This document shows, piece after piece, positions 15,856-24,181 of a DNA stretch of 64,000 nt; position 1 is the stretch's first letter, and every line of letters starts with the position of its first letter. The position numbers and the translations under genes were made by a program. A model generated the notes under the pieces. That model did no database searches, had not been told where the DNA came from, and worked only from the letters and a program-made list of their open reading frames with translations. The DNA is from Hymenobacter monticola (GTDB lineage: Bacteria > Bacteroidota > Bacteroidia > Cytophagales > Hymenobacteraceae), in assembly GCF_022811645.1 (NCBI RefSeq), contig NZ_CP094534.1, positions 1,860,001 to 1,924,000 on the forward strand, read 5' to 3'.

Positions 15856-16701
15856 ATGACTGTCACCATCATCGGCCTCGGCCTCATCGGCGGCTCTTTG
15901 GCCCTCAGCTTGCGGCAGTATGGGCTGGCGCAGCACCTCATCGGGGTAGAAGCAAGCCCGGCCCACGCGCGCCGCGCCCAAGAGCTGGGCTTGGTAGATG
16001 CTATCGAAACCGACCTACCCACGGCCGTGCGCCGCGCCGACCTAGTGGTGGTGGCCGTGCCCATGGACGCCATGCTCGCGGTGCTGCCCGCCGTGCTCGA
16101 CGCCGTCGGGCCGCAGCACGTCGTCATCGATGTGGGCTCGACCAAAGGCGCGCTGCTGGCGGCCGTGGTCGGGCACCCGCGCCGGGGGCGCTTCGTGGCC
16201 GCGCACCCCATGGCCGGCACCGAGTATTCGGGGCCCGATGCGGCGGTGGCGGGCCTGTTCGAAGGCAAAAATGTGGTGCTATGCGACACCGAGCACAGCG
16301 ACCCCGACGCCGTGCAACTAGTCGAAAAGCTGTTTCAGGCGCTGCGCATGCGGCTGCTGCACTTGGATGCGGCGGCCCACGACCTGCACACGGCCTACGT
16401 GTCGCACATCTCGCACCTCAGCTCGTTTGCGCTGGCGCTCACGGTGCTGGAAAAAGAGAAGGAGGAGCAGCGCATCTTCGATTTGGCCGGCGGCGGGTTT
16501 CAGTCGACGGTGCGGCTGGCCAAGAGCGCGCCGGCCACCTGGGTGCCCATCTTCCGCCAAAACCGGCTGAACGTGCTCGATGTGCTCGACGAGCACCTGC
16601 ATCAGCTTCAAGTGCTGCGCGGGCTGCTGACGCAGGAAGATTACGACGGGCTAGCCGAGCAGATTGGGCAAGCCAACCGCATCCGCAAAATGCTGCCGTG
16701 A
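15856..16701 (+). CDS. tyrA: Prephenate dehydrogenase
   Basis: 281 residues from the ATG at 15856; the longer frame from 15724 overlaps the aminotransferase and is rejected. The NAD-binding Rossmann motif is at the very N terminus (IIGLGLIGGSLALSLR). The family motif AAHPMAGTEYSG is followed by the all-helical dimerisation domain with HDLHTAYVSHISHLSSFALA. It oxidatively decarboxylates prephenate to 4-hydroxyphenylpyruvate, the committed tyrosine step. No fused chorismate mutase or ACT domain is present; the mutase is supplied by the next gene. It is the second gene of the operon under the Tyr/Phe leader. Confidence 0.92.
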   Translation: MTVTIIGLGLIGGSLALSLRQYGLAQHLIGVEASPAHARRAQELGLVDAIETDLPTAVRRADLVVVAVPMDAMLAVLPAVLDAVGPQHVVIDVGSTKGALLAAVVGHPRRGRFVAAHPMAGTEYSGPDAAVAGLFEGKNVVLCDTEHSDPDAVQLVEKLFQALRMRLLHLDAAAHDLHTAYVSHISHLSSFALALTVLEKEKEEQRIFDLAGGGFQSTVRLAKSAPATWVPIFRQNRLNVLDVLDEHLHQLQVLRGLLTQEDYDGLAEQIGQANRIRKMLP

Positions 16702-16720
16702 TGAATGAAGTGCAAAGTCG

Positions 16721-16742
16721 GCCGTCATGCCGAGCGCAGCCA
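16721..16742. repeat. Single arm of a family B repeat
   Basis: GCCGTCATGCCGAGCGCAGC matches one arm of the family B palindromes, but no complementary arm follows. It lies between tyrA and the DAHP synthase gene and looks like a decayed copy. Confidence 0.5.
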
Positions 16743-16769
16743 ATAACTAATCCAACAACCAACATCCTA

Positions 16770-17864
16770 ATGAATCAAATCACCATCCCCGCCATGAAAT
16801 CCGCCTTATTCAACCGCCAGCCCGACGACAAGCCTTTCCTTATTGCCGGGCCCTGCTCGGCCGAAACCGAGGAGCAGGTGCTCGAAACCTGCGAGCGCCT
16901 GGCCGCCACTGGCAAGGTACAGGCCCTGCGCGCCGGCATCTGGAAGCCCCGCACCAAGCCTAGCGGCTTCGAGGGCGTGGGCACCCGGGGCCTGCCCTGG
17001 CTCAAGCGCGCCAGCGAGCTAACCGGCCTGCCCACGGCCGTGGAAGTGGCCACCGCCAAGCACGTGGAAGATTGCCTGGCCTTCGGCATCGACATCCTGT
17101 GGGTGGGCGCGCGCACCACCGGCAACCCGTTTTCGGTGCAGGAAATTGCCAGCGCCCTGCGCGGCGTCGACGTGCCCGTGCTGGTGAAAAACCCCATTCA
17201 CCCCGAACTGGAGCTGTGGGTGGGCGCCGTGGAGCGCCTGCAAAAAGCCGGCCTCACGCACGTGGGCCTCGTGCACCGCGGCTTTTCCAGCTACGGCAAC
17301 ACCGATTTCCGCAATGCGCCGATGTGGCACCTGCCCATTGAAATGAAGCGCCGGCTGCCCGACTTGCCGCTGCTCTGCGACCCCAGCCACATTTGCGGCC
17401 GGCGCGACACGCTGGCCGCCGTGGCCCAGCAGGCCCTCAACCTGGGCTTCGACGGCAACATGCTGGAAAGCCACATTGACCCGGATAATGCCTGGAGCGA
17501 CGCCCGGCAGCAAATCACCCCGGAAGTGCTGCGTGCCCTCATCCAAGACCTGGTGTGGCGCCACGAACCCACTCACGAGCAGGAGTTTCGCTCGGCCCTC
17601 GCCGGCCTGCGCGAGCAAATCAACCAACTCGACGCCGAAATGATGCAACTGCTGGGCCGCCGCATGGCCGTGGCGGAGCAAATTGGCCGCTACAAGAAGG
17701 AAAACGACCTCACCATCCTCCAAACCAACCGCTGGAACGAGGTGCTGGAACGCGCCCAGCGTCAAGGGGCGTCTGTGGGCCTCACACAAGAATTTGTGGC
17801 GCAATACCTGGCCGCAGTACATTTGGAATCCATCAACCGCCAGAACAAGGTGATGGAAAGCTAA
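16770..17864 (+). CDS. Bifunctional DAHP synthase / chorismate mutase (type II)
   Basis: 364 residues from the ATG at 16770. Residues ~1-265 are a type I-beta DAHP synthase (FLIAGPCSAETEEQ, AGIWKPRTKPSGFEG, LLCDPSHICGRR, GNMLESHIDP). They condense PEP and erythrose-4-phosphate, the first step of the shikimate pathway. Residues ~275-364 are an AroQ-type chorismate mutase (LREQINQLDAEMMQLLGRRM, AEQIGRYKKEN). This order (synthase then mutase) is the usual Bacteroidota fusion, and the mutase domain often confers feedback by prephenate. It is the last gene of the operon, ending at a strong terminator at 17946. A prephenate dehydratase gene is not in the window. Confidence 0.92.
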   Translation: MNQITIPAMKSALFNRQPDDKPFLIAGPCSAETEEQVLETCERLAATGKVQALRAGIWKPRTKPSGFEGVGTRGLPWLKRASELTGLPTAVEVATAKHVEDCLAFGIDILWVGARTTGNPFSVQEIASALRGVDVPVLVKNPIHPELELWVGAVERLQKAGLTHVGLVHRGFSSYGNTDFRNAPMWHLPIEMKRRLPDLPLLCDPSHICGRRDTLAAVAQQALNLGFDGNMLESHIDPDNAWSDARQQITPEVLRALIQDLVWRHEPTHEQEFRSALAGLREQINQLDAEMMQLLGRRMAVAEQIGRYKKENDLTILQTNRWNEVLERAQRQGASVGLTQEFVAQYLAAVHLESINRQNKVMES

Positions 17865-17945
17865 AATTGCGAATGCCTGAGACTGCTTTGCCAACACGTC
17901 AGTCGATAAAAGGCGTTTTGTACGGATTTTATACTTGTAGTATAT

Positions 17946-17982
17946 AAAAAAGCCGCCTTAGCTACTGCAAGGCGGCTTTTTT
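17946..17982. terminator. Terminator of the aromatic amino acid operon
   Basis: AAAAAAGCCGCCTT (17946-17959) pairs perfectly with AAGGCGGCTTTTTT (17969-17982). It is symmetrical, so works on both strands. Confidence 0.9.
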
Positions 17983-17987
17983 ATGCT

Positions 17988-18148
17988 GAAGCTGTTTAGA
18001 AAGTCGCTTGGATTGGTCCGACCGCTTTTCGCGGTCCGACCGGTTGTCGTGGGAAGTAATAGCAGAGCTCACCTGACGCGTCCAGACGACGACCGGTCGG
18101 ACCGCCTAGAGCGGTGTGACCGGTGCGGCTGACTTTCGAAACAGCTTC
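17988..18148. repeat. Palindromic intergenic repeat, family E
   Basis: The outer arms GAAGCTGTTTAGAAAGTC and GACTTTCGAAACAGCTTC close a 160-base element. Inside, each half holds a smaller hairpin of the GGTCCGACCGC / GCGGTCCGACC type. Only one copy is in the window. It fills most of the gap between the aromatic operon and the PID-CTERM gene, and its right end also forms the small hairpin GAAACAG/CTGTTTC at 18139-18157. Confidence 0.7.
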
Positions 18149-18165
18149 GCTGTTTCGATGGGTAA

Positions 18166-18393
18166 TTAAACTTTGCCGCGTTCGCGCAGGCGCTTCAGCC
18201 CATAGGCGGCGCCGGCCGCCAGCAGCAGCGAAGCACCGCCATCGAGGGGCACATCGGTGGGATTAGGAGTGGTGGGCGTGCCCGGGCCGGGGCCGCCGCT
18301 GCCGGGCTGCGCCAGTGCCTCCGATGCAGCTCCCGTGGCCAGCCACAGCGCGGCGGCTGTTAGCGCCAGGCGCCAGGTGTTGAGGTTTTTCAT
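18166..18393 (-). CDS. PID-CTERM-type small sorted protein
   Basis: 75 residues from the ATG at 18393; an upstream in-frame start at 18429 is rejected because MKNLNTWRLALTAAALWLAT is a good signal peptide start. After a Gly/Pro/Thr-rich linker of about 20 residues comes VPLDGGASLLLAAGAAYGLK and RLRERGKV. That is a P-(I/L)-D-G-G motif, one hydrophobic helix and a basic tail. This matches the PID-CTERM sorting signal seen on short Bacteroidota proteins. The mature peptide is tiny, so it may be a structural or surface peptide. It lies downstream of the xylanase gene on the same strand. Confidence 0.7.
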   Translation of the reverse strand: MKNLNTWRLALTAAALWLATGAASEALAQPGSGGPGPGTPTTPNPTDVPLDGGASLLLAAGAAYGLKRLRERGKV

Positions 18394-18489
18394 ATCAATA
18401 AGATTGCAAAAGATGAGGAGAATGCCCACCGCCAGCGCGGTAGAGGCCCCCGGCCATCCAAGGCGACCGGGGGCTCGGTGCGTGCGTAG

Positions 18490-21400
18490 CTAGTTAATCG
18501 TCAGTCGCTTGTTGATGGTGCCGGCGGCCGTTTGCAGGCGCACGGTGTAGATGCCCGGGGCCAGGCCGGGCAGCGACAGCGGGCGGAGCAGGCTGGCGCT
18601 GGCGGGCAGGGTTTGGTGCAGCACGGTTTGGCCCAGGGCGTTCAGCAGTGACACTTCCAGGGCCTGCGTGCCCAGCGCGGCGGGGAGGCTGAGCGAAACG
18701 CTGCCGTGGGCCGGGTTGGGGTAGAGGGCCGCTTGCTGGCTGAGGGCGGCCGGCGCCGTGGCCAGCACCCGGTTTTGGGTGATGAGCAGCGCGAAGCGGC
18801 CGGTGGCGGCCGGGCCGGCTGCCAGGCTCACGGTGTAGCCGGTGGGCTGGCTCAGGTCGAACATGGTGCCGGTTTGGGCGTCGCGCAGGTAGGCGTAGCG
18901 GCCGGCGGGCAGGTTCAGCAGCTCGGTGGCGCGCAGGGTGTAGGTGCCGGCTTGCGGCGCGGCCACGCGCAGGGCCACGCTCACGTCGGCGGTGCCCAGC
19001 GCCGGCAGCGTGTTGATGGACAGCAGCTCGGTGGCACTTACTTCGCTGGCCAGCACGGGCGTCCCGCTGGCGGTCAGCTTGTAGGCGTCGGCCGTGGCAT
19101 CGAAGCCGGAACTGGCGCCGCTGGCGAAGCTGACGACGGTTTCATCGCCCGGGCCGGTGGCGGCGCGCAGGTCCAGGCGCACGAGCGGGTCGGTGGTGGT
19201 GCTGCGCTGGAAGACGGGGCTGGCGTAGGTGGTGGCGCGGGCCGTGTTGGCGAAATTGATGGCGCCCGGCGTGGCCGCCGAGGTGGTGCGCACAAAGAAG
19301 CCCTGCGCCACGGGCAGCAGGTTGGTGCCGCCGTTGGTGCTGGCACCGCCGCGTACGTAGCTGGAATAAGTACCGGCGTACTGGCCACTGGAACGGAACA
19401 CGTACACGGCCGCATCGAGCCCGGTGGTGCTCACGGCTTCCCAGTCAATCGGGGCGGGGTAAGGGTTGCCCAGCAGCTGCCAGCCCGACTCCGGCAGGGC
19501 GGTGCGCGTGAGGCCGCTACGGCTTATGGCGCCGTTGTTCAGCGCGCCCACAAAGTCCACGGTCTGGCTGCCCGGAATGTTCACGGTGTAGCCCTGGCCG
19601 GGATTCAGGGCGTCGCTCAGCGCCGTGGGCGATTCCCATCCGTAGTCGAACGCGCTGGTAGCGGGGTTGGCCGAGGCGAACAGACGCGACGGGTTGTAGG
19701 CAAACACCGTGGGGAAGGAAGGCACGGTATTGCCCTGCGTGTTGTAAGCCGGATTCACCACCGGCGTGAAGCCGCTGGTGGCTAAATCGGCCACGGTGCT
19801 GCCGCTCACCGGCGGCGCGTAGTGGCGGTAGCCCTGGCCGGGGTTGGCCGGGTCGATGTAACGCTGCACGGTGGCATTGCCCACCACGGTGCCGCTGGCG
19901 TTCACGACCATGGCCGTGCCGGTGGCATTGGAAAGCAGCGTGAACGCGCGCCCGTTGGTGGTGAGGTTGCCGGTCAGGCTCAACAGCTGGCGCACGCCGG
20001 CGGCGGCGGCCAGGCTGGCCCCCGCCGAGCCCACGGTCAGGTTCTGGAAATTGGAAACGCTGGTGCCGCCGATGGTTTGGGCGGCGGTGCCGGCCAGCGC
20101 AATGGTGCCGTTGCCGCTGCCAGCCAGCGCGCCGCCGTTGTTGGTCAGGTTGCCGGTCAGGGTGAGGGTGCTGCCGGCGGGGGTGGTGAGGGTGGAACTG
20201 CTGCCCGACAGCGTGACGCTGCGAATGGCCTGGGCCCCGCTCACGGTGGGCTGGTTGGCGGCGTAGCCGGGGAAGAAGGCGTCATCCGTAGCCAGGGGCA
20301 GGGTGTAGGCCGAGGTTGATGAGACCAGGGCGTTGGCGGGGGCGCCGTTGTTGGTTATCCAGTTGCTGGCGGTGCTCCAGGCGCTGCTGGTGTTGCCGGT
20401 CCACATGGGGCCGGTGTAGGTGCTGGCCACGTAGTTGCGCAGCCACACCAGGGCCGGGCGCTCGGTATTGTCGGCGTTGGCCAGGTTGGCGCCCTGGGCG
20501 GTGCGCCAGTGGCCCACGCGGTAGCCCCACAGGGTGATGCCCCGCACGGCCGGATTTTCCCAAAACAGCGGGAACACGCGCTGGTAGTTGGCCAGCTGGT
20601 CGGCATCGGCCAGGCCGTCGAGGTCGAACTCGGTGACGTAAAGCGGCAGGTTGGTGGCCGCCAGCGTGGCCATATTAGCCTGAATGGACGCCGTGGACGT
20701 AGACGCCAGCGAGAACGAGTGCCCCTGAATGCCGATGGCGTCAATCAGCCCGCGGGCCTTGAGCAGGTTGGCGATGGTGACGTAGGTGGCGGCCCGGTTG
20801 GGCTCGTTTTCCACGCTGTACTCGTTCAGCATCAGCTTGGAGTTCGGGAAGTACTGGCGGGCCAGCTGGAAGGAGGTAATCACCCAATCCCAGCCGGTGG
20901 TGCCGCTGCCGCCCAGCGCGTCGATGTAGCCGCCGCAGTCGGCCACGCCGGCCCGCACCACCGGGGGCTGGTGCGTGGGCTCGTTCACCACATCAATGAA
21001 GTCGATGCGCTTGCCCGCGAAATGGTCGCGCACGGCCGCAAACCACTGGTTGATGGCCGCCAGCTGGTCGGCTTGCGAGAGACCCACCAGCCAGGTGGGC
21101 TGCTGGGTGCCCCAAATGAGCGTGTGGAAGCGGAACGGGCCGCCCGTGGCCACGGCCTGCGCGTAGGCGGCGTCGGCCTCGGCCCAGTTGTAGTTGCCGC
21201 GGGTGCTTTCGGCCACGCCCCACTTGCCGCCGTTTTCGGGCGTCACCGAGTCCCAGTAGTTGCCGAAGAAGGGCGCCTGGGCCGAGCTGTAGGCGCTGCC
21301 CAGGTACTTGGGCTTACCCGTAGCGAAAGGCACGCCGGTGGGCGTGAAGGTGACCGGCGGGGTGCTAGAGCCCTGCGCCCCGGCGTCGAGGTTGGCCACC

Positions 21401-22044
21401 GTGAAGTAGCGCCCGGTTTCGCCAAACACAAACTTGTCAAAATCGAGCCCGTCTTCGCGGGCGCCAATCTGGAAGGTTTGGGTGAGGGCGCCGGCCGGCA
21501 CGGTGAACGTTACCAGCGGTGCGCCGCCGAAGCTGTACTTCGACAGGTTGACCCATTTCCACACGCTGTTGCCCGCCGCCCCGGCGCCGTCCACCACCTG
21601 GGTGGCGCCGGTGTAGCCGATGTTGTAAACGTTGTTGCAGTTCACCCAATCCGAGCTGGTGGTCACGCCCTTGGCCCCGAAGCTGTTGCCGTAAAAAAAG
21701 CTGTCGTCGTTGGCGCCGTTGGCCCCCACCCGGATGCGGGCGTACAAATCGTAAGTGCCCGCCCCGGGGAAGGTCACGGTGTAGCTCAGCACCCGGTTAG
21801 CGTTGCCCGGAAAGCCGCCGCCGCCGGGAATGGACGCCACATCGGTGAGCGAGGTGGCGTACGTCACGGCGGGGGTGCCCGTGATGCGGAAAGCCCAGTC
21901 GCCCTGCGCCGCGCCCGTGATGGCCCCGCCCGCCGAGGTGCCGCTTTCGGCTTGGAAGGGCACGGGCGCGTTCTGCGCCGAAAGGGTGAGGTGGCCGCTC
22001 AAGGCAGCCGCCAGCGTAAGAAAAACGCGTTGAAGTTTCTTCAT
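18490..22044 (-). CDS. Secreted GH10 endo-beta-1,4-xylanase with CBM and T9SS sorting domain
   Basis: 1184 residues from the ATG at 22044 (signal peptide ends SAQNAPV); the frame to 22143 has no support. Residues ~25-235 are a beta-sandwich carbohydrate-binding module (FQAESGTSAGG to DFDKFVFGETGRYFTV), CBM6/35-like. Residues ~250-560 are a GH10 TIM barrel with the acid/base Glu355 in DVVNEPT and the nucleophile Glu472 in YVTEFDLDG. A long region of beta-rich, Ser/Thr/Gly-rich sequence follows, including a 'hyalin-like' repeat and PNPGQGY motifs. The protein ends in a T9SS sorting domain (LYPNPAHGSVSLSLP to TINKRLTIN). It should hydrolyse xylan outside the cell. No SusC/SusD pair or other xylan genes are nearby. 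Confidence 0.9.
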   Translation of the reverse strand: MKKLQRVFLTLAAALSGHLTLSAQNAPVPFQAESGTSAGGAITGAAQGDWAFRITGTPAVTYATSLTDVASIPGGGGFPGNANRVLSYTVTFPGAGTYDLYARIRVGANGANDDSFFYGNSFGAKGVTTSSDWVNCNNVYNIGYTGATQVVDGAGAAGNSVWKWVNLSKYSFGGAPLVTFTVPAGALTQTFQIGAREDGLDFDKFVFGETGRYFTVANLDAGAQGSSTPPVTFTPTGVPFATGKPKYLGSAYSSAQAPFFGNYWDSVTPENGGKWGVAESTRGNYNWAEADAAYAQAVATGGPFRFHTLIWGTQQPTWLVGLSQADQLAAINQWFAAVRDHFAGKRIDFIDVVNEPTHQPPVVRAGVADCGGYIDALGGSGTTGWDWVITSFQLARQYFPNSKLMLNEYSVENEPNRAATYVTIANLLKARGLIDAIGIQGHSFSLASTSTASIQANMATLAATNLPLYVTEFDLDGLADADQLANYQRVFPLFWENPAVRGITLWGYRVGHWRTAQGANLANADNTERPALVWLRNYVASTYTGPMWTGNTSSAWSTASNWITNNGAPANALVSSTSAYTLPLATDDAFFPGYAANQPTVSGAQAIRSVTLSGSSSTLTTPAGSTLTLTGNLTNNGGALAGSGNGTIALAGTAAQTIGGTSVSNFQNLTVGSAGASLAAAAGVRQLLSLTGNLTTNGRAFTLLSNATGTAMVVNASGTVVGNATVQRYIDPANPGQGYRHYAPPVSGSTVADLATSGFTPVVNPAYNTQGNTVPSFPTVFAYNPSRLFASANPATSAFDYGWESPTALSDALNPGQGYTVNIPGSQTVDFVGALNNGAISRSGLTRTALPESGWQLLGNPYPAPIDWEAVSTTGLDAAVYVFRSSGQYAGTYSSYVRGGASTNGGTNLLPVAQGFFVRTTSAATPGAINFANTARATTYASPVFQRSTTTDPLVRLDLRAATGPGDETVVSFASGASSGFDATADAYKLTASGTPVLASEVSATELLSINTLPALGTADVSVALRVAAPQAGTYTLRATELLNLPAGRYAYLRDAQTGTMFDLSQPTGYTVSLAAGPAATGRFALLITQNRVLATAPAALSQQAALYPNPAHGSVSLSLPAALGTQALEVSLLNALGQTVLHQTLPASASLLRPLSLPGLAPGIYTVRLQTAAGTINKRLTIN

Positions 22045-22282
22045 AGGAAGGAAGGGAATTGGTGGGAATTGTAGATGAGAAAATCGGCTGCTTCGGCCGC
22101 GTCCGGCGCCGGCACCCGATTTAAAAGTATGTCCCTTCCTCATGGAATAAATGCCTGTTTTTCTGCCGATAAGCCACTTTTTTTAGCGGTAACGATTGTG
22201 ATAGTTACACAACCGTTTGTGATAGCCGGGCTAGCACAAAATTTTATTGCCTGCCCGCAGCCTCCATTTTCCTTGCGCACGC
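22045..22282. other. Intergenic region upstream of the xylanase gene
   Basis: About 240 bases without a gene. On the minus strand TACTTTTA at about 22124-22131 is a one-mismatch -7 box that could serve the xylanase gene; no -33 box is convincing. Nothing else was recognised. Confidence 0.3.
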
Positions 22283-22317
22283 AAAAAGGGGCTCCCACTA
22301 CCGTGGGGCCCCTTTTT
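22283..22317. terminator. Terminator after SBBP protein 1
   Basis: AAAAAGGGG (22283-22291) and CCCCTTTTT (22309-22317) form a symmetrical hairpin with additional inner pairing. It lies downstream of the minus-strand gene ending at 22346. Confidence 0.75.
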
Positions 22318-22345
22318 ATAAGCTCATGTGTATAGCCTTAACGGC

Positions 22346-24070
22346 TTATTCCACTACCAAACGCTGAGTGCCGCGGGTGCTGCCGGCCTGCACCTGCACG
22401 GCGTAGAGGCCGGGGGGCAGGCCGCGCAGGTCCAGTGTGTGGGGGCGGCCGGCGGAGGCCCAACTGAGCGTTTCGGTGCGCACAGAGCGGCCCATTGCAT
22501 CGGTTAGGGTGAGGACGGCGCTGGTGGCGCCGGGCACGGCGGGCAGCTGCACGGTGGCGGTGCTGCGGGCCGGGTTGGGGGCTATGCTGAAACCTAAGTT
22601 GTCTTTAGCCGCCATGGTGGCCGTGAGGGTAGGGTCGGCGAGGGAGGCCAGGAAGCCCAGACGCGTATTGGTGGGAATACTTCCTGGCAGGGGAGTGCCG
22701 CTGAAGGTGGCCGGCGTATTGACAAACCCGTGCGCGTAGACCGTGGAGCCGGCCGCCGCAATGCTGTAGGCAATATCTGCACGGCTGCCGCCGGCCTGCT
22801 GCACCCAGCCGAAGCTGCCGCCGGGGCCTGTATCGGTTAGCTTGGCCACGTAAACATCGGCATCGCCGGTACTGGTCACGGTGGTCGTGCCGAAGTCTGC
22901 CACTCCCCCAAAATAGCCGGTTATGTAGAGGTTGCTGCCCCGGGCGATGAGGCCCAGCGCAGCATCATCGCCTATCCCGCCCGCGCGGCGGGCCCAGGCA
23001 AAGGCAGCGCTGCCGTTGCCGTCGGTGACTTTGGTTACGAATATGTCGTTGGATGGAAAGTAGGGGTCTAAGGTTGACGACAACTGGGCGGTGCCGAAAG
23101 TGCATTGGCCCTGGAAACGCCCCGTGACGTATACGTTTCCCCCGCCGACGGCCAAGTCACTCGGATTAACCAAGCTGCTGGCCCCACCGACCGCCAGCGC
23201 CCAATTAAAGCTGGCGGCGCTCCCGGCGTCCGTAAGCTTCGCTACGAACATGTCGAAATTGGTACTGGTCAGCACCGTGCTGCCGAAGCCCACGGCGCCG
23301 GAAAATCCGCCCGCCAGGTACAGGGCCGTGCCGCTCACCGCCAGCGCGTTGCTAAAGTCGCTGCCGGTGCTGCCGATGGAAAGCACCCACCCAAAGCTGG
23401 CGGCAGTGCCCGCATCCAAGAGCTTGGCCACGAACCCGTCGGTGTCACCCGCGCTGGTGAGGGCGGTTGCCCCAAACGCCGCCGTGCCGGCAAACGAGCC
23501 CGTTGCGTACACGTTCGGGCCGTTTACAGCCAGGCCCGTGGCGATGTCATTCCCGCTGCCGCCAGCCCGCACGGCCCACGCCCAACTGGCTGTTCCGCCC
23601 CCGTCCAGGAGCTTGGCCACGAACACGTCGGCATTGGCCCCGTTGGTGCCGGCGGCTGTCAGGCTGGTGTTGTCGAATGTAGCCGTGTAATAAAACCGGC
23701 CCGCTACGTAGAGACTGCCCCCGCTGCTCACGAGCCGGTCCGGCTGCACGTAAGTGGTGCCGCGGACCTGTTTCGCCCACACAAAAGCGCGGGCCGCGGG
23801 GCTCCACTTTGCGATGAACATATCGAAGTAGCCCTGGCTGGTAAGCGTAATAGCGCCAAAACTGACCGTGCCAAAAAAATACCCGGCGACGAACACGTTG
23901 CCGGCGGCATCGGTGGTCATGGGGCCTTGCTGCAAGGAGCTGTTCGGGGTGGGCACCATTGCGGCTGTCATTTGCAAGGACTGGGCCCGCGCCGCCGGCC
24001 CCGCCAGCCACAGCATCAGCAGCAGTCCGGTAAAGAAGCCACGGCGCAGCAAAGAGGAGATGTAGGTCAT
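22346..24070 (-). CDS. SBBP-repeat beta-propeller-like T9SS protein 1
   Basis: 574 residues with a signal peptide (LLMLWLAGPAARAQS), then about eight ~50-residue SBBP-type repeats. Their recurring frame is 'VYVTGxF.G...FG...LTS.G..D.FVAKLTDAG....F.WA...GG' (for example NVYATGSFAGTAAFGATALT). Such repeats are expected to form a beta-propeller surface protein. The C terminus (IAPNPARSTATVQLPAVPGA to GTQRLVVE) is a T9SS sorting domain almost identical to that of the neighbouring gene at 24182, suggesting recent duplication or gene conversion. The function is unknown, perhaps adhesion or ligand binding at the cell surface. Confidence 0.85.
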   Translation of the reverse strand: MTYISSLLRRGFFTGLLLMLWLAGPAARAQSLQMTAAMVPTPNSSLQQGPMTTDAAGNVFVAGYFFGTVSFGAITLTSQGYFDMFIAKWSPAARAFVWAKQVRGTTYVQPDRLVSSGGSLYVAGRFYYTATFDNTSLTAAGTNGANADVFVAKLLDGGGTASWAWAVRAGGSGNDIATGLAVNGPNVYATGSFAGTAAFGATALTSAGDTDGFVAKLLDAGTAASFGWVLSIGSTGSDFSNALAVSGTALYLAGGFSGAVGFGSTVLTSTNFDMFVAKLTDAGSAASFNWALAVGGASSLVNPSDLAVGGGNVYVTGRFQGQCTFGTAQLSSTLDPYFPSNDIFVTKVTDGNGSAAFAWARRAGGIGDDAALGLIARGSNLYITGYFGGVADFGTTTVTSTGDADVYVAKLTDTGPGGSFGWVQQAGGSRADIAYSIAAAGSTVYAHGFVNTPATFSGTPLPGSIPTNTRLGFLASLADPTLTATMAAKDNLGFSIAPNPARSTATVQLPAVPGATSAVLTLTDAMGRSVRTETLSWASAGRPHTLDLRGLPPGLYAVQVQAGSTRGTQRLVVE

Positions 24071-24126
24071 AGAAAGCGGTTAACGGCATGCCGGTGGTAG
24101 GATGCCCGAGTAAATATAGCCGCACA

Positions 24127-24160
24127 AAGCAGCCCCGACGCATGGACGGCGGGGCTGCTT
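24127..24160. terminator. Hairpin between SBBP genes 1 and 2
   Basis: AAGCAGCCCCG (24127-24137) pairs with CGGGGCTGCTT (24150-24160). It lies downstream of the gene ending at 24182. The T-run on that strand is short, so termination may be inefficient. Confidence 0.5.
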
Positions 24161-24181
24161 CCCGGAACATCCTATATACGG

